Below are positions 46,601 through 57,719 of a DNA stretch of 62,000 nucleotides, piece by piece. A program made the translations under genes and the position numbers. This stretch comes from Acanthaster planci. Taxonomy: Eukaryota > Echinodermata > Asteroidea > Valvatida > Acanthasteridae. Each line of letters starts with the position of its first letter. The first letter of the stretch is position 1. The DNA is taken from the NCBI RefSeq assembly GCF_001949145.1, contig NW_019091528.1, positions 561,001 through 623,000 of the forward strand, given 5' to 3'. The notes beneath the pieces are model-generated. The model ran no database searches, was not told the origin of the DNA, and saw only the letters and a list, made by a program, of their open reading frames with translations.

Positions 46601-49600
46601 GTTCGAATCCAGCTGCTGACAGTATGTTATGGCCCTTGGTAAGCCACTTCACCCCTGCTTGCCTCTCTCCACCCAGGAGTATAAATGGGTACCAGCATTA
46701 GCTGGCAAACAACCTGCGATGGACTGGCATCCCATCCGGGGTAAATAGAAATATTCTCAGTCGTTTCATGCCTAGGAAACCGGAGATAAACACTGGCCTG
46801 ATGAGCCGAATCGGCTGGGACCAGACTTGCTTTGCTGAGAAACAGGCACTACATTTTGCATAAGCAAAAAAACAAAACACCATCCTGAATTTGGTCCAAA
46901 GAGGGACCAGTGGTGAGAAAAAGTTGACAAGTCTCATAACTCTACAAGAGTTTGCTCACCTTCAACCATAATGCCTTTGGACATGTCCATATTCTGCTAT
47001 ACGTACAGTGTACAGTGCACGTACAAGTACAGGTGAATATACACATACATGTACATGTATACATGCACATGCAACAGAATCTAATGGCATAACAGTGTGA
47101 GGCTTGTTCAATGTGCCAATTACATTTACCTGAAAAGGTTGTTTGCAATGTTATCTTTTTTAAATCCCATAAATAAAATCCGAAAGAAAATGCCATCTTT
47201 TGACACAAGAGGGACTGGGTTCAATATGGTTAAGAATGACATACAGTGCAGCAAAATGTATGTACATGTACATCAAAATACAAGGATTGTAAAAATTAGC
47301 CTCGGTAGTACATGTACTGTAACACCCACTGCTGAAGCAACACTCCAGATATGTCACTACTACTTTTTTCAAATGCATTCCGGCTGGTGAATGTCACTTG
47401 AAGGTCCGCAAAAGTGGGCCTTGTCAAAATATCTCCACCGAAACACTGCTACAAGGTGGCATTTCAGCGCTCGGGCCGCAAGGTGAACATGGCGCAGTGC
47501 CAACAACACTCCAAACCAGACTGCACTGCTGCGTGGCAACGCCGACATGCACTTGGATTTCCGAATTTCCGGCTGGGTTGCCCACTCCGCTCCAGACAAG
47601 CAAAATGTACAATATCCTGACAGCAAGCAAGCAATAGGTATTTGAATGGACGAAACACATCCCAAGCCCTCTGATGAACATACATAGTTACATGTACATA
47701 CTGGTGCCGGGGTAATGCACTGGTACATGTACATGTACATGTACATACTCTTTCAACATGTTCAATCCCAGTGACACAAGTCTACTTCTACTCTACCCAT
47801 GGTTGCATTGCTATCAAAGGAAGACAGGACTTTTGACTGAATCGACTTCATGCGGCAAGACCATTCCCAGTAAGCTAAGCTCGGATTGTGAGATAATTTG
47901 TTTTCTTTATCGCAATGTCCACTGTGGCAATGGCTTGCACATGTCACTTGGTACACATGTCCACTGCACAGGTAAATACATGTACAACTGCTGGTACACA
48001 TGTACACATACATGTACATGTAGCAATAGCATGTATTTCACCGGGACCTACAGGTTTATGCACCTGTGCATGCACATCTACTGTACCCCGGTAGTTCTGA
48101 TTAGATTTTCTGCATACATGTGCATGTACTGTACATTTACCAAGGCCTCTCCCCCATCCCCTCCGCATTTCATTTATCCCTTGCCAATCCTATGACTGGA
48201 CAACTGATGTCAGTCTCTACCTTCTTGTAAAAGCTTCCAGCTATCGATCGATGCAGACATATTCAAACTCAAGTCTCGTAAATCCCCAGTAACGTGCTCA
48301 ATGTGGTCGAGCGGGCTTGCGTCCCGTCGCCCCTCGCGTGCCAGAAAGTTGCAACACCAGGGAAATTACGGCTGTGCGCCAATTCCCCCTCGCAATAGAC
48401 ACACTGTGCAGGTGGAGCAACTACAAGTGGTGAATAAATTCGATTTATGGATGTATCTTTTTGTGCATCAATTGCCAGGAGGAAGTGGGTATCAAAATTG
48501 AGTGCTTTCGTCCGGCCCAAAACAATAAAACTTTACATTTCCACTCTTTTTTCTTTTTTTCAAAGCAATATTTGATAAATTTTGAAGACTGCATCACCAG
48601 TCCACTATTAAGAATTAATAAACATTAAGATTTTCTTGGTGTGCCTGCTTTAAATTCTTTGCACAGAACTGGGCTATCAAAAATAAACAGCACCGATCTC
48701 CCTCACGGTTCACCTGTCAATCTCTGACCCGCACAGGCCATGACAGGTGCGACAAAACTCCCCACCCCCACCTCTGCCCATGTGCCATATTCAATTGAGG
48801 ATTGTAGATTCTCAATCTCTGGGGGCCATGGGTGCCCTCAATCATAACAAGTGGGAGTATCCATCAATGGCAGGTCCTTTTTTATTTTCTTTTTTATTTT
48901 CATGTTGACACATCTACCTGTATTCAGTTTGATGCAAATTTAGATGCTAACAAAGGCACACATGTTCACTTGTTATGAACCCCCCCAAAAAAGAAAGAAA
49001 CCAACTGTCACAATTCAATTTCATGCAATTTGTGACAGTACACACAAATGTAAATGTATGTCCAGCAAATTTCTGGCCTTTTTTTTTAATTCCCAGCAAC
49101 AAATTTATATTTGCAGGACTCAAGAGCTTGTAATAAAAAGCACCTACACTGTACACTAATAAAACTTCTTAACGGACATGTGATAATGCCTTTTGAGGAA
49201 AAAAAAGGGAAAAAATGGTGTCCTGTCCACCGGTATTATGCCTTTATAAGTGAAGCTCCACAGTTTTGGGAAAAAAGAAAAAGCTCTACCAGAGATAAAG
49301 CTCTCAAGTGAATAACACAGTGGTAAGTCTTTTCCTTTGCTGTCTACCCCCACCCATCCCAAACCCTCTCCTCAAAATGCATTAATTTAGCAGCCAGAAT
49401 TGCCATGCATCTACAGCAATACTCTTGTCAGATGCAATTTTTGGAAACAGTCTTGGCCCCGCGCGCCTTCGATAGCATCAGGCGCTCTGGCTGAATCAAG
49501 CCCGATAGGAATCGGCCGCTAAAAAACGATGCTATCTGCCACTGTGCTCCGATACAAACATAAATATTCATGCACTCGTGCAGGACAGACACATTTATAA

Positions 49601-52600
49601 TTGTACTGCTGAGTGGCACATTTCCCTGCAGAACCCACGTTCTTGCATCTCTTTTGAGTTTGTCATTCAGTGGGAATTATTCAAAACAGGTCAAATTTAA
49701 TTTCAGCAACTGAAAGTGAAGAGAAAAACGAAAGAAAACAACAGTGCAAAAAATACACAGACCCAGCTTCATGGAAGCTGCGAACCTTCGACAGGCCGGC
49801 ACTGTCCTCTCAGCCATTCAAAGCTCCCCTCCAAGATAACGGTGTAATGCCACAACCAAAATTGATTCAGGTGATGGAATATGATGGCTTTTGGGGCCCA
49901 AGCTCTCTCGGCCACTCTTGGCCTATTACATGAGGAAAAGCAGATGGTGACTAGCAGTAGCAGACCTGCAAAGATTCCCAGCTTGCACTGGGAGTGCGGC
50001 GCTACATGTATACATGCAGCAGACTTGGATGATATCATCAAAGCCCGAGACAAACCATTTTTTTCCCTCCCTCTTCCTTCTTCTTTTCGTCTTTCGTTTT
50101 GGCCTCTGTTCTCCCGTCTCTCTCCTCCTTGCTCTCCAATCTGGCTTTCATTGCATATCAATCGTCCAGCACAATGCAAGGGATACGCTGTGCAATGTGG
50201 GATCAGGTGGCCAGATAGCAGCGATAATACACAGAGAGCCACCGTGTAGATTTCTCATTAAGACTGATCAGAGCAAAGCGCCTCTTCATGTGACATACTG
50301 AAGTCCATGAGCAGCACTTACCGGTACATGTTAATGTATTTTTCCAACCAAATTGTGGACATTATCATTTTAAAAGCCATTGAAATCAACTGCGGTACAG
50401 CACAACTGCTTCATTTATACAAATATGCAGGTATATGTAAAGTACCCATATGTGTGTGTGTCTTTGAATTCTTCTTGTACAGACTTTGAGAAATTGCTCA
50501 CTTCCTGAGAGACCACACTCTACATAATTGCCACATATACATTGCACATTTACATGTACCAAATTTATTTAATTACATTTTTCTTTTTTTCTGGGCAAAA
50601 ACAGATCACCAGTTCAGAAACAAATTTGTCAAAAAAATATACTTGGCAACAATGACCGGGACACAACAGTTCGGAAGTGCGTTACACACGAAGATCTGCA
50701 TACCGGGAATTACACTGTATATGGAACGAAACTACACGTATATACATACATGTACATGTACCAACTGTACACAAACTGCAGTGACCAGTGCTCACAAATG
50801 GTGCATGAACAGATTCTAAACCAATCCAAACCACTGCATCAACCCTGTTTGTATATACACGCGCAATCAACCAATGTAAACTTTTCAATGCAAATCCTAT
50901 GGAGTCACGCATACATATGCACAGGTACACACAATGGAACTATTTGTTAAAAAGGCGGAGACTGGACTGATATTAAACGACGGCAAGTAATTTCGCGGAT
51001 GATCTCTCTTTGTGTACCTGGAAATGGCCCATCTTTTGACATCAGGGTGTTCCATCTCGACACAAAGCCTCGATGTACCAAACCAAGCGGGACTCAAGCA
51101 AATAAAACCAGGCCACAATTCACTCACGCCCCTCCCCTCAGCCCCAGCACTTCTACCCTATTGTGTTTGCCTTCTCCCCCCTTCCCCCCCTCCTGTCAAT
51201 TAGATTTCAGTTCCCCCTCACTCTGAAGAGAAAACCTCGGGAGCAGAGACCCCAAATCTTTGGACAAACAGGGGCGATTTTTTTTTTTTTTTTTTAGGTC
51301 AGCAAGCAAGTAAAAAAAAAAGGGCTTAGAGACAATATGGATACCTTTATGGCTAGTCAAATATTGACTGAGTTCCCAAAGGCAGGGTATACTTGCATAC
51401 AGAGTGTGTAAATAAATTCCCTTCCTTGTATACAGACTCATTTTGGCTTCATAGTTACATGTAACTGTTTTGATAGACCAAACATTATGAGTCAGAACTC
51501 TGGTTACTAAATGCCCTGCCTAATTTCTGGTGCATTTTAACAAAGTGACCTCTGATACGCAGTAGCACGGGCCGAGTGGGGAATTAAGCTCAAGCTGGAG
51601 GCCTGCGTGTGTACACCAAACTGTCATCCATTAATTAGCAGGACTGGAACCATCACAAGGCAGATTTCATTAATTGTGCTACAGCAACGGGACGAAATAT
51701 GCCGGCCCCCAAACGAGAAATCAATCTTCGTCGGGGTTCCAAGTTCAACCACGGCCTGCACGACAAGAGATGGTGACGACGGCTGTGTATGCAGACGCAT
51801 GAATTGTAGATACCGTAGCTTTTTTTCTATTTTATTTTTTTTTCCTCCTTAAACCAGGCAAGGCCAGCACAAGGCCCATGCCCCTCCTGGTAAATTTCCA
51901 TGAGATTAATATGGATTTGAAGGGGGGGGGGAAGATGAAAGAAAGGAGAGAGGCCACTGACAGTGGACCCACGGGGGCATCAATGTCAAACCAGACTCCG
52001 ACCGTCCATGTAGGTAATTTAGCTCCGATCGTTCTTTCGAATTGATCAGTCAGGCGTGATGTGCACGCAAGATGAACACCTCATGGGTGGAATTCAAGAC
52101 CAGGAAAGCGGAGGAAATTGGGAGAATGTCTATTTTCAGAATAGCCCAAAAGGATATGAATGAGTGTGTTTCTGTAACACCTGCCCACTACTTGATACAA
52201 TAATCGAGGCCTACTTCATACAGTGGTGACCAATCAACTGTGGACATCAACCTCATTTCTAAATTGTAAAAAAAAAAAAAAAATCTCTACTCAAGCTCCT
52301 ACTATTTCTTAATAAAACACGAACCACATCTAAAGCGGACTTCTAGATGAACGAACACATGGAAAAGGATGAGTAACTCACCGTCCTCTCACAGCTCATA
52401 TTACACGACAAAATTTTTCGTAGCAACAGAATGGATGAAGCAATGATAGAAAAATGAATAAAGGTTTACAGGCGATCTGATTTCACACTCTCATGTCACA
52501 CAAGCCAGCAGAAGGCAGCAAAACTCTGATTTGCAATGGATTTAAAACAAAATTATATTCAGGCTGTGACTCCTAAAAACAATTCCCCGAGAACCTCAAA

Positions 52601-55600
52601 CTGCAGAGAATTCACAAAACGAGAGGAGACAAAGAAATCAGACACCCGTCAAGATTCTCCGATAGTGACAGGGAAAGCGAGAAGAAGAAAAAAAAAACCC
52701 CAATGCGGGAAAACAACCGGCAATGGAATTCAGTATGGGAAGGAAATAATTCTGAATTTCATTGGTAGAGAGAAAGAAGGGGGAAAAAAATGGACAGGAC
52801 TGCCTAACTGAGAAGGTTGGTGACATTTAGAGAACACTTTATAGGTTATGTACAGTCATTGAAAATCTTTCGCCCTACAGTGTCGGGTTTCCGAATCCTC
52901 GGCAGTGAAGGCTCACCATCGAGAGGATCGGACCTTGTTTTCTTATTCCGGAAAGCTCACTTGAGAAGGAGCGAATCTAATGTTTGCTGCCCTGGTTTTG
53001 AAGCATTTACTGTCCGATAACCGTCGATGTGACACATTAGAATAACCAGTAGTGGACGGGGGGAGAAAGTCACTCTTGTTATCATTTCAATAGGAATCAC
53101 ACATGGTCAGTACCAGTACAGTGCAATATACAGCATAAACAGGTAAAATTTCAACTACTGAAAATTCCTTGTGAAGATTAACCTTTGAAATATAAACATT
53201 CAAACAAATTTTTAATAAAACATGCAAAAAATATTATACAAAATGCATCTTTCTCAATATCTGGTGACCAAATGTTGGCAAAAACCTACATGTACATGTA
53301 TATATTTTTGCCACAAAAATGACAAATTTGGGTTTCAACCACACTTAAAAAGAAGCAAATTCTCAAGTCACGTGGAAAGCATTATATATTGTAATTTGGC
53401 ATTTAAAATGTACCAGGAAGGGATTAAGCCATTCATGGCAATTGTTGTCAATTTTATCAATCACAGCACTGTACATGCTGGAACTGGCTGCCAACATACA
53501 TGCATACTGTATTTAGCTGAAACTATGGTAAATGTTTAAAAATTTGCCAACTTGAACCTGGAACCCTGTGTATCTTCAGTACATGGACAGCATAGATTTT
53601 GCATCCAAGTGCAGAATTGGTGACATGCACATACATGTGCCGGTACGTAAACCTTTGGAGTCTTATTCAAAGTGCAAAAAAAGTTTAACTACATGTACAA
53701 GCACATATGCACATGTACGGTATAATCAAGTCTCTGGAACAGTTGTGAAGGCCTCTAGAATTTTATTGCCCGATGTTCAGCGAGCGCGGGTGAACATGAA
53801 TCCTCTTCTTGCTGTAGTAGTGGTGGTGGGGGGGGGGGGTTACAGCTAAAACAAATCACTGCCTGGGGTTTAACAAGTATTTTATGAACAGGTGTAAGAA
53901 GAAAAACACAAGCAGATTAGAATGAAATGACTTCATGCAGCCCAAACTCATATGGAGTGTCGCTTGCACAACATCAGGTGTTTCATCACTGGCGTACGTC
54001 AGCATTTACCGTGAAAATATCTGGAAGCAAAGCGGGGGGGGGTGGAAGGAAGAGGCAGCAAAGACAGAAAACTAAAGAGTACAAAGAGCCAAATGCCCTT
54101 CTGGCAACCATCGTGCAACAACCCATCCATCTCCCACAAGCTCATATCGACATCCTTCATGTCTGGCCGCTGAGCGCAGGTAATGCACTGAAAGCCTAAA
54201 TGGTAGTGGCTGGAGACAGGGCAAGAGTCGTTTTTTTGTTTTTTTTGTTTGTTTTTTTTTTAAAGTTTTTATTTATCCCTTTTCATTGAGGAGGGATGTA
54301 TGAACATGTGCAAGAGCAGGAAACAGAGGGCAGGCTCAGGTGGCATTGATGCAGTAGGCGGGATGGGGAATTTATTTGTCAAAGTACATACACATACATG
54401 TACACACATACCAAAATTTGTACCCCAGTGGAGACATGGCTTTGTCCGCTGTGGACAGATACATGTACATGTATATGGTACCATGTGGAGACCCAGGAGA
54501 ATGGGTTGAACAGGTCTCCACAAGGAATTTCTAAGGTGTATTGGTCTCCTCAAGGATTTCATGAACAAGATACCAGGTATTTGGAGCCGCTCAAAAAGGA
54601 GCAATTTTTAATGTGTAAAAATCTGTCGCAAATTGAAGTGTTTTATATAAGGGACATTTGGTTAAAACTACAGCCCAGGATAGTGATTCATTTTGAAAAC
54701 CTAATGTAACATTAATGTTAAGGTAACATTACAAACCAGTGTCACTCTGATTCATACATGTACTGCAAGTACAATATGAATTTATAAGGCCTTTCAAAGA
54801 ATCCTGCACAATGCAAATCAATGGGAACCTCATCGTATTTCCACCGACACAATTACATTTATGTCTATCAGGATGCCAAACTGAGGTGTAACGTACATGT
54901 ACATCTACGTGTGCATTAAAACAGACAGCTGAGTTTGCCCTTTCTGATGCACACAAAAGCACCAAACTAATGAAACTGCTCATTTTGCGGGAACCAGTTA
55001 AAAGTACCGGCACATAATAAGCATGCACGTGTAGGCCAGTTTGTTGCTTGTGCCTGCTGACGTTCAAAGTCATGTCACAGAATATCAAGCCACATGCATG
55101 TGTACTGTACATGTACATGTACATGTACAGTGCATAGGCACTGGCACCATTATTCATCAGAATATAATTCAGCCATGAACATGCAGTAATTTATGCTCTT
55201 CCAACAGGCATAATGTACTACCAGCAGTACAGATGATGTACATGTACATGTACCCTACCAGAACCAATACAATACAATACAATATCCCAAACCTACCGTA
55301 GTACATACGTACAATGTCCATTACATGTGTGCTCCTTCAAATTCACTGCAGTATCCAGGAGCATGTACTCTGTACAAGTGGTTCAAAATGAATTCTTCAC
55401 AGCACCTAACAAGATGTTTTTCATCAATCTGGAATTATTACTTTCTTTCCTCTGTATTGTTTCTTGCTGTGGACAGCAAAATGCCTGGCACTGTAGTATT
55501 AAATTCAACCTGCTTCCCTTTTTTACCAGTGAATTTCATGGGCTATTCCATTCACATACCGTACATGCAAATTGTATGCTGTTGCAGGAATCCCACACGA

Positions 55601-57719
55601 GAAAACAACACCCTGTGCATGGTAAATTAAAAATTATCTCATGCCAGATTAATGAATGCCAGTTGGTCCTGGCATTACCCATGTGATCTCAACATTCTTC
55701 TGTTGCCAAGCAGAAAAAAATGCTCATGATGATATTCATAGGAATCATCCAACAGCTCGATTAGCATCGCCAGCCATCCATGATGGAGACTAGGAGAAGG
55801 GCGCGCAGCCCAGCTAATCGTGATACTAGCGACAAAGAGAGTGTGTTTACCTAGTATCGAGCCATCAATGTTGCGCAAGATTGCACTCAACCACACCCAA
55901 ATTTCCAACACGCACTGTTACGACCTATATGTATACAACAGAAATTTTACCTCACATACATTAAAAACAAAAGAACAAAAAAAAAAAGAGACCCGTCTGA
56001 ATTTCTGATCCTTGGGAGAGTGGTCATTCAATATTTCATGAAATGAAGTGGATCCCATGGGCTGAATTATTAATGAGTCATTGCAATGCAAAGAGCCAGG
56101 CATCCCACTTCACTACTGAAGCAGCCTCGTGTAAAACACATGCATTATGCTGGAGGGATTGTTTGTTCATCCTAGCAACCAAGCATTACTCCACTCAGGC
56201 AATTTCCCTTGCTTTTCCTCTTCACAGCATGACAAACAATTTTTCTGCATGTACCAGCTACGAGTACTGTATGCACATAATAGAGACACTGCCCCCTCCC
56301 CCCGTGAAAACTCAAGCAGAGACAATCTTTTTGCATACACTGTAAATGTACATGTAGATACATGCACATGTACCTGAATAAATGAAGACACCTGAATAGT
56401 AGAGATCTGCAGTTGGAAGCAAACAAGCATTTAGCACTTCATTTATTTTCCCATCTTTTTTTGTGTTTCACTGATGCCTAAATTTGGGGGGAAGGGGAAA
56501 CCTGTGTTGTTGTAAAATTACGTGTGCAAACAGCCATTGGCGTCATCCACTCCTGTCTTGTTTGTAATCATCTGAGAGACAAGAATGGGCCCATTCGGGC
56601 GGAATAACTTTGTGACAAACAGCCCTTGTCAGTTGCATGCCTCGGGTGATAGACTCGGGCAATGCGCAAGAAGCGAGTAATCTTGTTATTGGAATATTCC
56701 TAACCCCTCTTCCTAAAGCCAAACGCCTGAACTCACTGAAGTGAGCACATTTTGCTCTTAGCCAGCGCGCATGATGCTGACCGTGTAAAAAGCAAAACAG
56801 CCACGCAAAGAAGATGAACACTAACACAGATAGCACTTGGACACAATATGTTTTTCAGCACTGCCACAAACATGTTTCTTGTTTTCAGGCTACATGTACA
56901 TCTCCTCATCCAACATCCTTATTCTCAGTCCTTTTATCACATGTATAGCTTTTCCCTTTATTCATAGATTTGTCTGGTCAAGCCATTTCTTTGAATCATC
57001 CCATCTTTCCTGCCTCCACTCTCCAGCCACTTTCCACTGTGTTCAGTTTTTCTCTGTCGCCCACAGCTACATTTCGGCAGCTCACATTATCTGGTGACAG
57101 AGCCTTCGCGGATTTCTCTGAAGATTAATCCCTAATTATGCCTGAATCTCCCTGAATCTATCCCTGAGCATATGCTTAAAAACCCTATAAAGTAGAGGCA
57201 ACAGAAGCTGATTTTTGAACACACATCGCTAGGGACTGTTTGCCTGCCTGGAACCATAAACAATGCCAGTCAATCTTCTTTTTTTTTTTTTGCTTTTGTT
57301 GTTGCAGTCATCACAGAGGAAAAAAATTACCCTGCCGTACTTCCATTGTGCTCCGCGCACAAAACTGACAAACATCACCAAGGTCTGTCCGCTCGTGCAA
57401 AGGAAAAATGCAATCTTTCAAAGGCAAGACTGATGCAATCATATCAAGGCTTGACATTTTCAAAGAACTCCATCCCCCCAAAAAATGGGAATGGTGAATG
57501 CAAGTACTGCAATCACTGAACGTTTACCGTGGGATTCAGGGGCTGGAAGATGATACGGTTGATGGGTCAGATTGTACCACTGCAAAGATTTGGACGTTAA
57601 AAATGATACAGGGGTGGGAAAGGGGAAGGATTTCTTCTTTTTTTTTTTTCAATATGAGAAGATCAGTACTCACCGTCTCCGCCGTCTGCCATGCTTTGCA
57701 GCTTGTTGTCGATGTTCAT
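19630..57719 (-). CDS. HNRNPK: Heterogeneous nuclear ribonucleoprotein K, complete gene (13 coding exons)
   Basis: Thirteen exons join in phase to 430 residues (human about 464). hnRNP K is a shuttling poly(C)-binding protein acting in transcription, splicing, translation and mRNA stability. Three KH domains are present: KH1 with GKRG at 59-62, KH2 with GRAG at 130-133, KH3 with GTKG at 371-374; each GXXG loop contacts nucleic acid. The N-terminus carries PKRSAED and NFKRAR, matching the human bipartite nuclear signal. Residues 219-317 between KH2 and KH3 are an extreme glycine run with RG/RGG repeats, where vertebrates have a proline/RGG-rich region binding SH3 domains. The ending [10 protein letters not shown] matches one vertebrate isoform (SVKQYSGKFF). 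The last intron hosts mir-7, and the first intron after the start is 20.7 kb. The start follows an acceptor-like tgtag, so a non-coding 5' exon is likely. Confidence 0.97.
20596..20680 (-). ncRNA. mir-7: mir-7 precursor hairpin in the last hnRNP K intron
   Basis: On the host strand, the 5' arm at 20644-20667 is the miR-7 sequence (it begins TGGAAGACTAGTGATTTT and ends GTTGTT, as in fly and human). A loop around 20627-20643 leads to the 3' arm at 20608-20626 (AAAATCACTGTCTGCCACT), which pairs with it apart from one mismatch and one bulged U and resembles the human star strand. Below, GCCTGTCC...CCCC pairs with GGGG.GGCTGGC, giving a stem long enough for Drosha. It should be transcribed with hnRNP K and processed from its intron. 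Identification rests on the exact mature sequence plus the conserved host. Confidence 0.96.
20644..20667 (-). ncRNA. miR-7-5p: Mature miR-7 (5' arm product)
   Basis: The 24 positions match miR-7 of fly and human over the full mature length as I know it; the seed (positions 2-8) is GGAAGAC. Usual isoforms are 23-24 nucleotides, so the 3' end may be 20645. Confidence 0.95.
21091..21260 (-). CDS. HNRNPK: hnRNP K coding exon 12, KH3 core
   Basis: Encodes residues 365-420: [18 protein letters not shown], then [20 protein letters not shown] and ENAQWLLQS, plus two bases of Ser421. Acceptor ctccag, donor gtacgg. It contains the KH3 loop GTKG, where vertebrates have GKGG. Confidence 0.96.
21261..22527 (-). 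other. hnRNP K intron between exons 11 and 12
   Basis: 1.27 kb. No exon, repeat or RNA recognised. Confidence 0.6.
22528..22580 (-). CDS. HNRNPK: hnRNP K coding exon 11, KH3 start
   Basis: Encodes [17 protein letters not shown] (348-364) after completing Gly347. Acceptor ttttatag, donor gtaaga. It matches human PIITTQVTIPKD, the first strand of KH3. Confidence 0.94.
22894..23164. mobile_element. hAT-like MITE in hnRNP K intron 10
   Basis: Inverted ends AGGGCTTCATTTTAA (from 22894) and TTAAAATGAAGCCCT (to 23164) enclose about 270 bp containing repeated ggagcgc / gcgctcctt and aaggagtgcg motifs. Cattgc occurs next to both ends, compatible with a short target duplication, though its exact length is unclear. 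Confidence 0.65.
23197..23227 (-). CDS. HNRNPK: hnRNP K coding exon 10, 31-base micro-exon
   Basis: Encodes [10 protein letters not shown] (337-346) and one base of Gly347. Acceptor tcatcacag, donor gtgagt. It compares with the human GGSGYDYSYAGG linker. Exons 9 and 11 are not phase-compatible without it. Confidence 0.85.
23888..23939 (-). CDS. HNRNPK: hnRNP K coding exon 9
   Basis: Completes Ser319 and encodes [17 protein letters not shown] (320-336). Acceptor ttgttgcag, donor gtaagt. It continues the glycine-rich linker. Confidence 0.88.
24257..24660 (-). CDS. HNRNPK: hnRNP K coding exon 8, glycine-rich RGG region
   Basis: The largest exon encodes residues 185-318. It starts [13 protein letters not shown] (human SPIKGRAQPYDPNF), then becomes mostly glycine, with two 12-glycine runs and shorter ones, separated by [26 protein letters not shown] and [18 protein letters not shown] repeats bind RNA and are arginine-methylation targets in this family. 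Acceptor atgcag, donor gtgaga in phase 2. Glycine runs are coded by mixed GGN codons, limiting but not excluding length polymorphism. Confidence 0.94.
25338..25466 (-). CDS. HNRNPK: hnRNP K coding exon 7, KH2 second half
   Basis: Encodes residues 142-184: [20 protein letters not shown], then [20 protein letters not shown] and IED. Acceptor atctcgcag, donor gtaagt. It aligns with human TTIKLFQECCPHSTDRVV. Confidence 0.96.
25467..27629 (-). other. hnRNP K intron 6 (2.2 kb)
   Basis: Contains the SINE copy at 27303-27510. The rest shows no exon or recognised repeat. Confidence 0.6.
27303..27510 (+). repeat. tRNA-derived SINE, copy 2, in hnRNP K intron 6
   Basis: Same family and strand as the copy at 15091: gctgctac, ggaccagccagccgacccc, box-A-like gtggttgagatg, box-B-like ggatttgagaccc, then a conserved tail with gagctctcggacaagc. 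It lies antisense to hnRNP K. Confidence 0.7.
27630..27728 (-). CDS. HNRNPK: hnRNP K coding exon 6, KH2 first half
   Basis: Encodes residues 109-141, with [20 protein letters not shown] and FKIKDLRT, containing the KH2 GRAG loop. Acceptor gtgtttag, donor gtaagt, phase 0. Confidence 0.96.
28437..28503 (-). CDS. HNRNPK: hnRNP K coding exon 5, end of KH1
   Basis: Completes Arg86 and encodes [20 protein letters not shown] then LQ (residues 87-108). Acceptor ctggcttag, donor gtgagt. It aligns with the human ILSISADIETIGEILKKI segment. Confidence 0.92.
28504..30642 (-). other. hnRNP K intron 4 (2.1 kb)
   Basis: AT-rich, with A-runs near 29890-29925 and a dense ACATGTAC cluster at 29623-29693. No exon recognised. 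Confidence 0.6.
29623..29693. repeat. ACATGTAC palindrome cluster
   Basis: Overlapping acatgtac, acgtac and atgcatgtac units over about 70 bases. The unit is its own reverse complement, so the cluster can fold on either strand. It is the densest of many in the window. Confidence 0.85.
30590..30980. other. GC-rich patch around hnRNP K exon 4
   Basis: About 390 bases are clearly G-rich on the plus strand (gtggacggtggacg, ggccggacggacggagg) amid AT-rich intron. It contains the 44-base exon 4. All six frames are fairly open, which is a composition effect. Confidence 0.7.
30643..30686 (-). CDS. HNRNPK: hnRNP K coding exon 4, 44-base KH1 micro-exon
   Basis: Encodes [14 protein letters not shown] and two bases of Arg86. 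Acceptor ctggtccag, donor CG/gtatgt. It matches human YNASVSVPDSSGPER exactly in length and fills the phase gap between exons 3 and 5. It lies in an unusually GC-rich patch. Confidence 0.92.
31708..31764 (-). CDS. HNRNPK: hnRNP K coding exon 3, KH1 GXXG loop
   Basis: A 57-base exon encoding [19 protein letters not shown] (residues 53-71). Acceptor tcccag, donor gttagt, phase 0 at both ends. Confidence 0.95.
31765..36839 (-). other. hnRNP K intron 2 (5.1 kb)
   Basis: Contains the inverted-repeat hairpin at 33007-33112 and several ACATGTAC groups (about 33150-33320). I see no coding exon. Confidence 0.6.
33007..33112. mobile_element. Hairpin-forming inverted repeat (possible MITE)
   Basis: Arms of about 46 bp (cctgacgtttc...agcagaacctttctc against gagaaaggttctgct...aacgtcagg) surround a 15-base A-rich loop. 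Arms differ at several positions. No target duplication assigned. Confidence 0.65.
36840..36949 (-). CDS. HNRNPK: hnRNP K coding exon 2, nuclear signal and KH1 start
   Basis: Encodes [20 protein letters not shown] to [11 protein letters not shown] (residues 17-52). Acceptor cctccttcag after a long T tract, donor gtgagt. It aligns with human GKRPAEDMEEEQAFKRSR and VELRILLQSK. Confidence 0.95.
38457..38476. repeat. ACATGTAC palindrome cluster
   Basis: Three overlapping copies of tgtaca/acatgt in a row; further copies follow to 38520. Confidence 0.8.
42321..42431. repeat. Perfect 37-bp minisatellite, three copies
   Basis: Three identical head-to-tail units, each starting atgcacgaggcataacag and ending ccaatagg, at 42321, 42358 and 42395. 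There are no spacers, so it is not a CRISPR array. Zero divergence implies recent amplification or an assembly artefact. Confidence 0.95.
46546..46830 (+). repeat. tRNA-derived SINE with conserved body
   Basis: Head: box A tggctaagtggttaggg and a perfect box B ggttcgaatcc, with a five-pair anticodon-like stem (tatgg/tcata) between. Body: gccacttcacccc, then ggactggcatcccatccggg, aaaccggagataa and cactggcctgatg. The boxes and a long non-tRNA body mark a SINE rather than a tRNA gene. It lies antisense to hnRNP K, in intron 1. Confidence 0.8.
47722..47748. repeat. ACATGTAC palindrome cluster
   Basis: Four overlapping gtacat units in direct succession within hnRNP K intron 1. Confidence 0.8.
55107..55129. 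repeat. ACATGTAC palindrome cluster
   Basis: Tandem tgtaca units; a second short group lies at 55238-55252, followed by a small (aatac)n tract near 55266-55283. Confidence 0.8.
57674..57719 (-). CDS. HNRNPK: hnRNP K coding exon 1 (start codon)
   Basis: Encodes [15 protein letters not shown] plus the first base of Ala16. Donor gtgagt, phase 1. The ATG is at 57717-57719; acceptor-like cttactgtag ends at 57724, leaving only four 5' UTR bases in this exon. The second Met (residue 10) is an alternative start. Confidence 0.85.

Larger units (their letters stand above)
36950..57673 (-). other. hnRNP K intron 1 (20.7 kb)
   Basis: The largest intron in the window lies directly after the start exon. 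It holds the 37-bp minisatellite, a SINE and many ACATGTAC clusters. No additional exon is needed: exon 1 (phase 1) joins exon 2 in frame. Such long first introns often hold enhancers or alternative promoters, but none can be shown from sequence. Confidence 0.65.

Noticed and set aside
46546-46625. A functional tRNA gene
   Set aside because: Box A and B are good, but the T-arm pairs poorly and a long conserved SINE body follows.
47398-47637. Plus-strand open frames in a GC-richer block of hnRNP K intron 1
   Set aside because: No recognisable domain, splice context or conserved motif; several frames are open at once.
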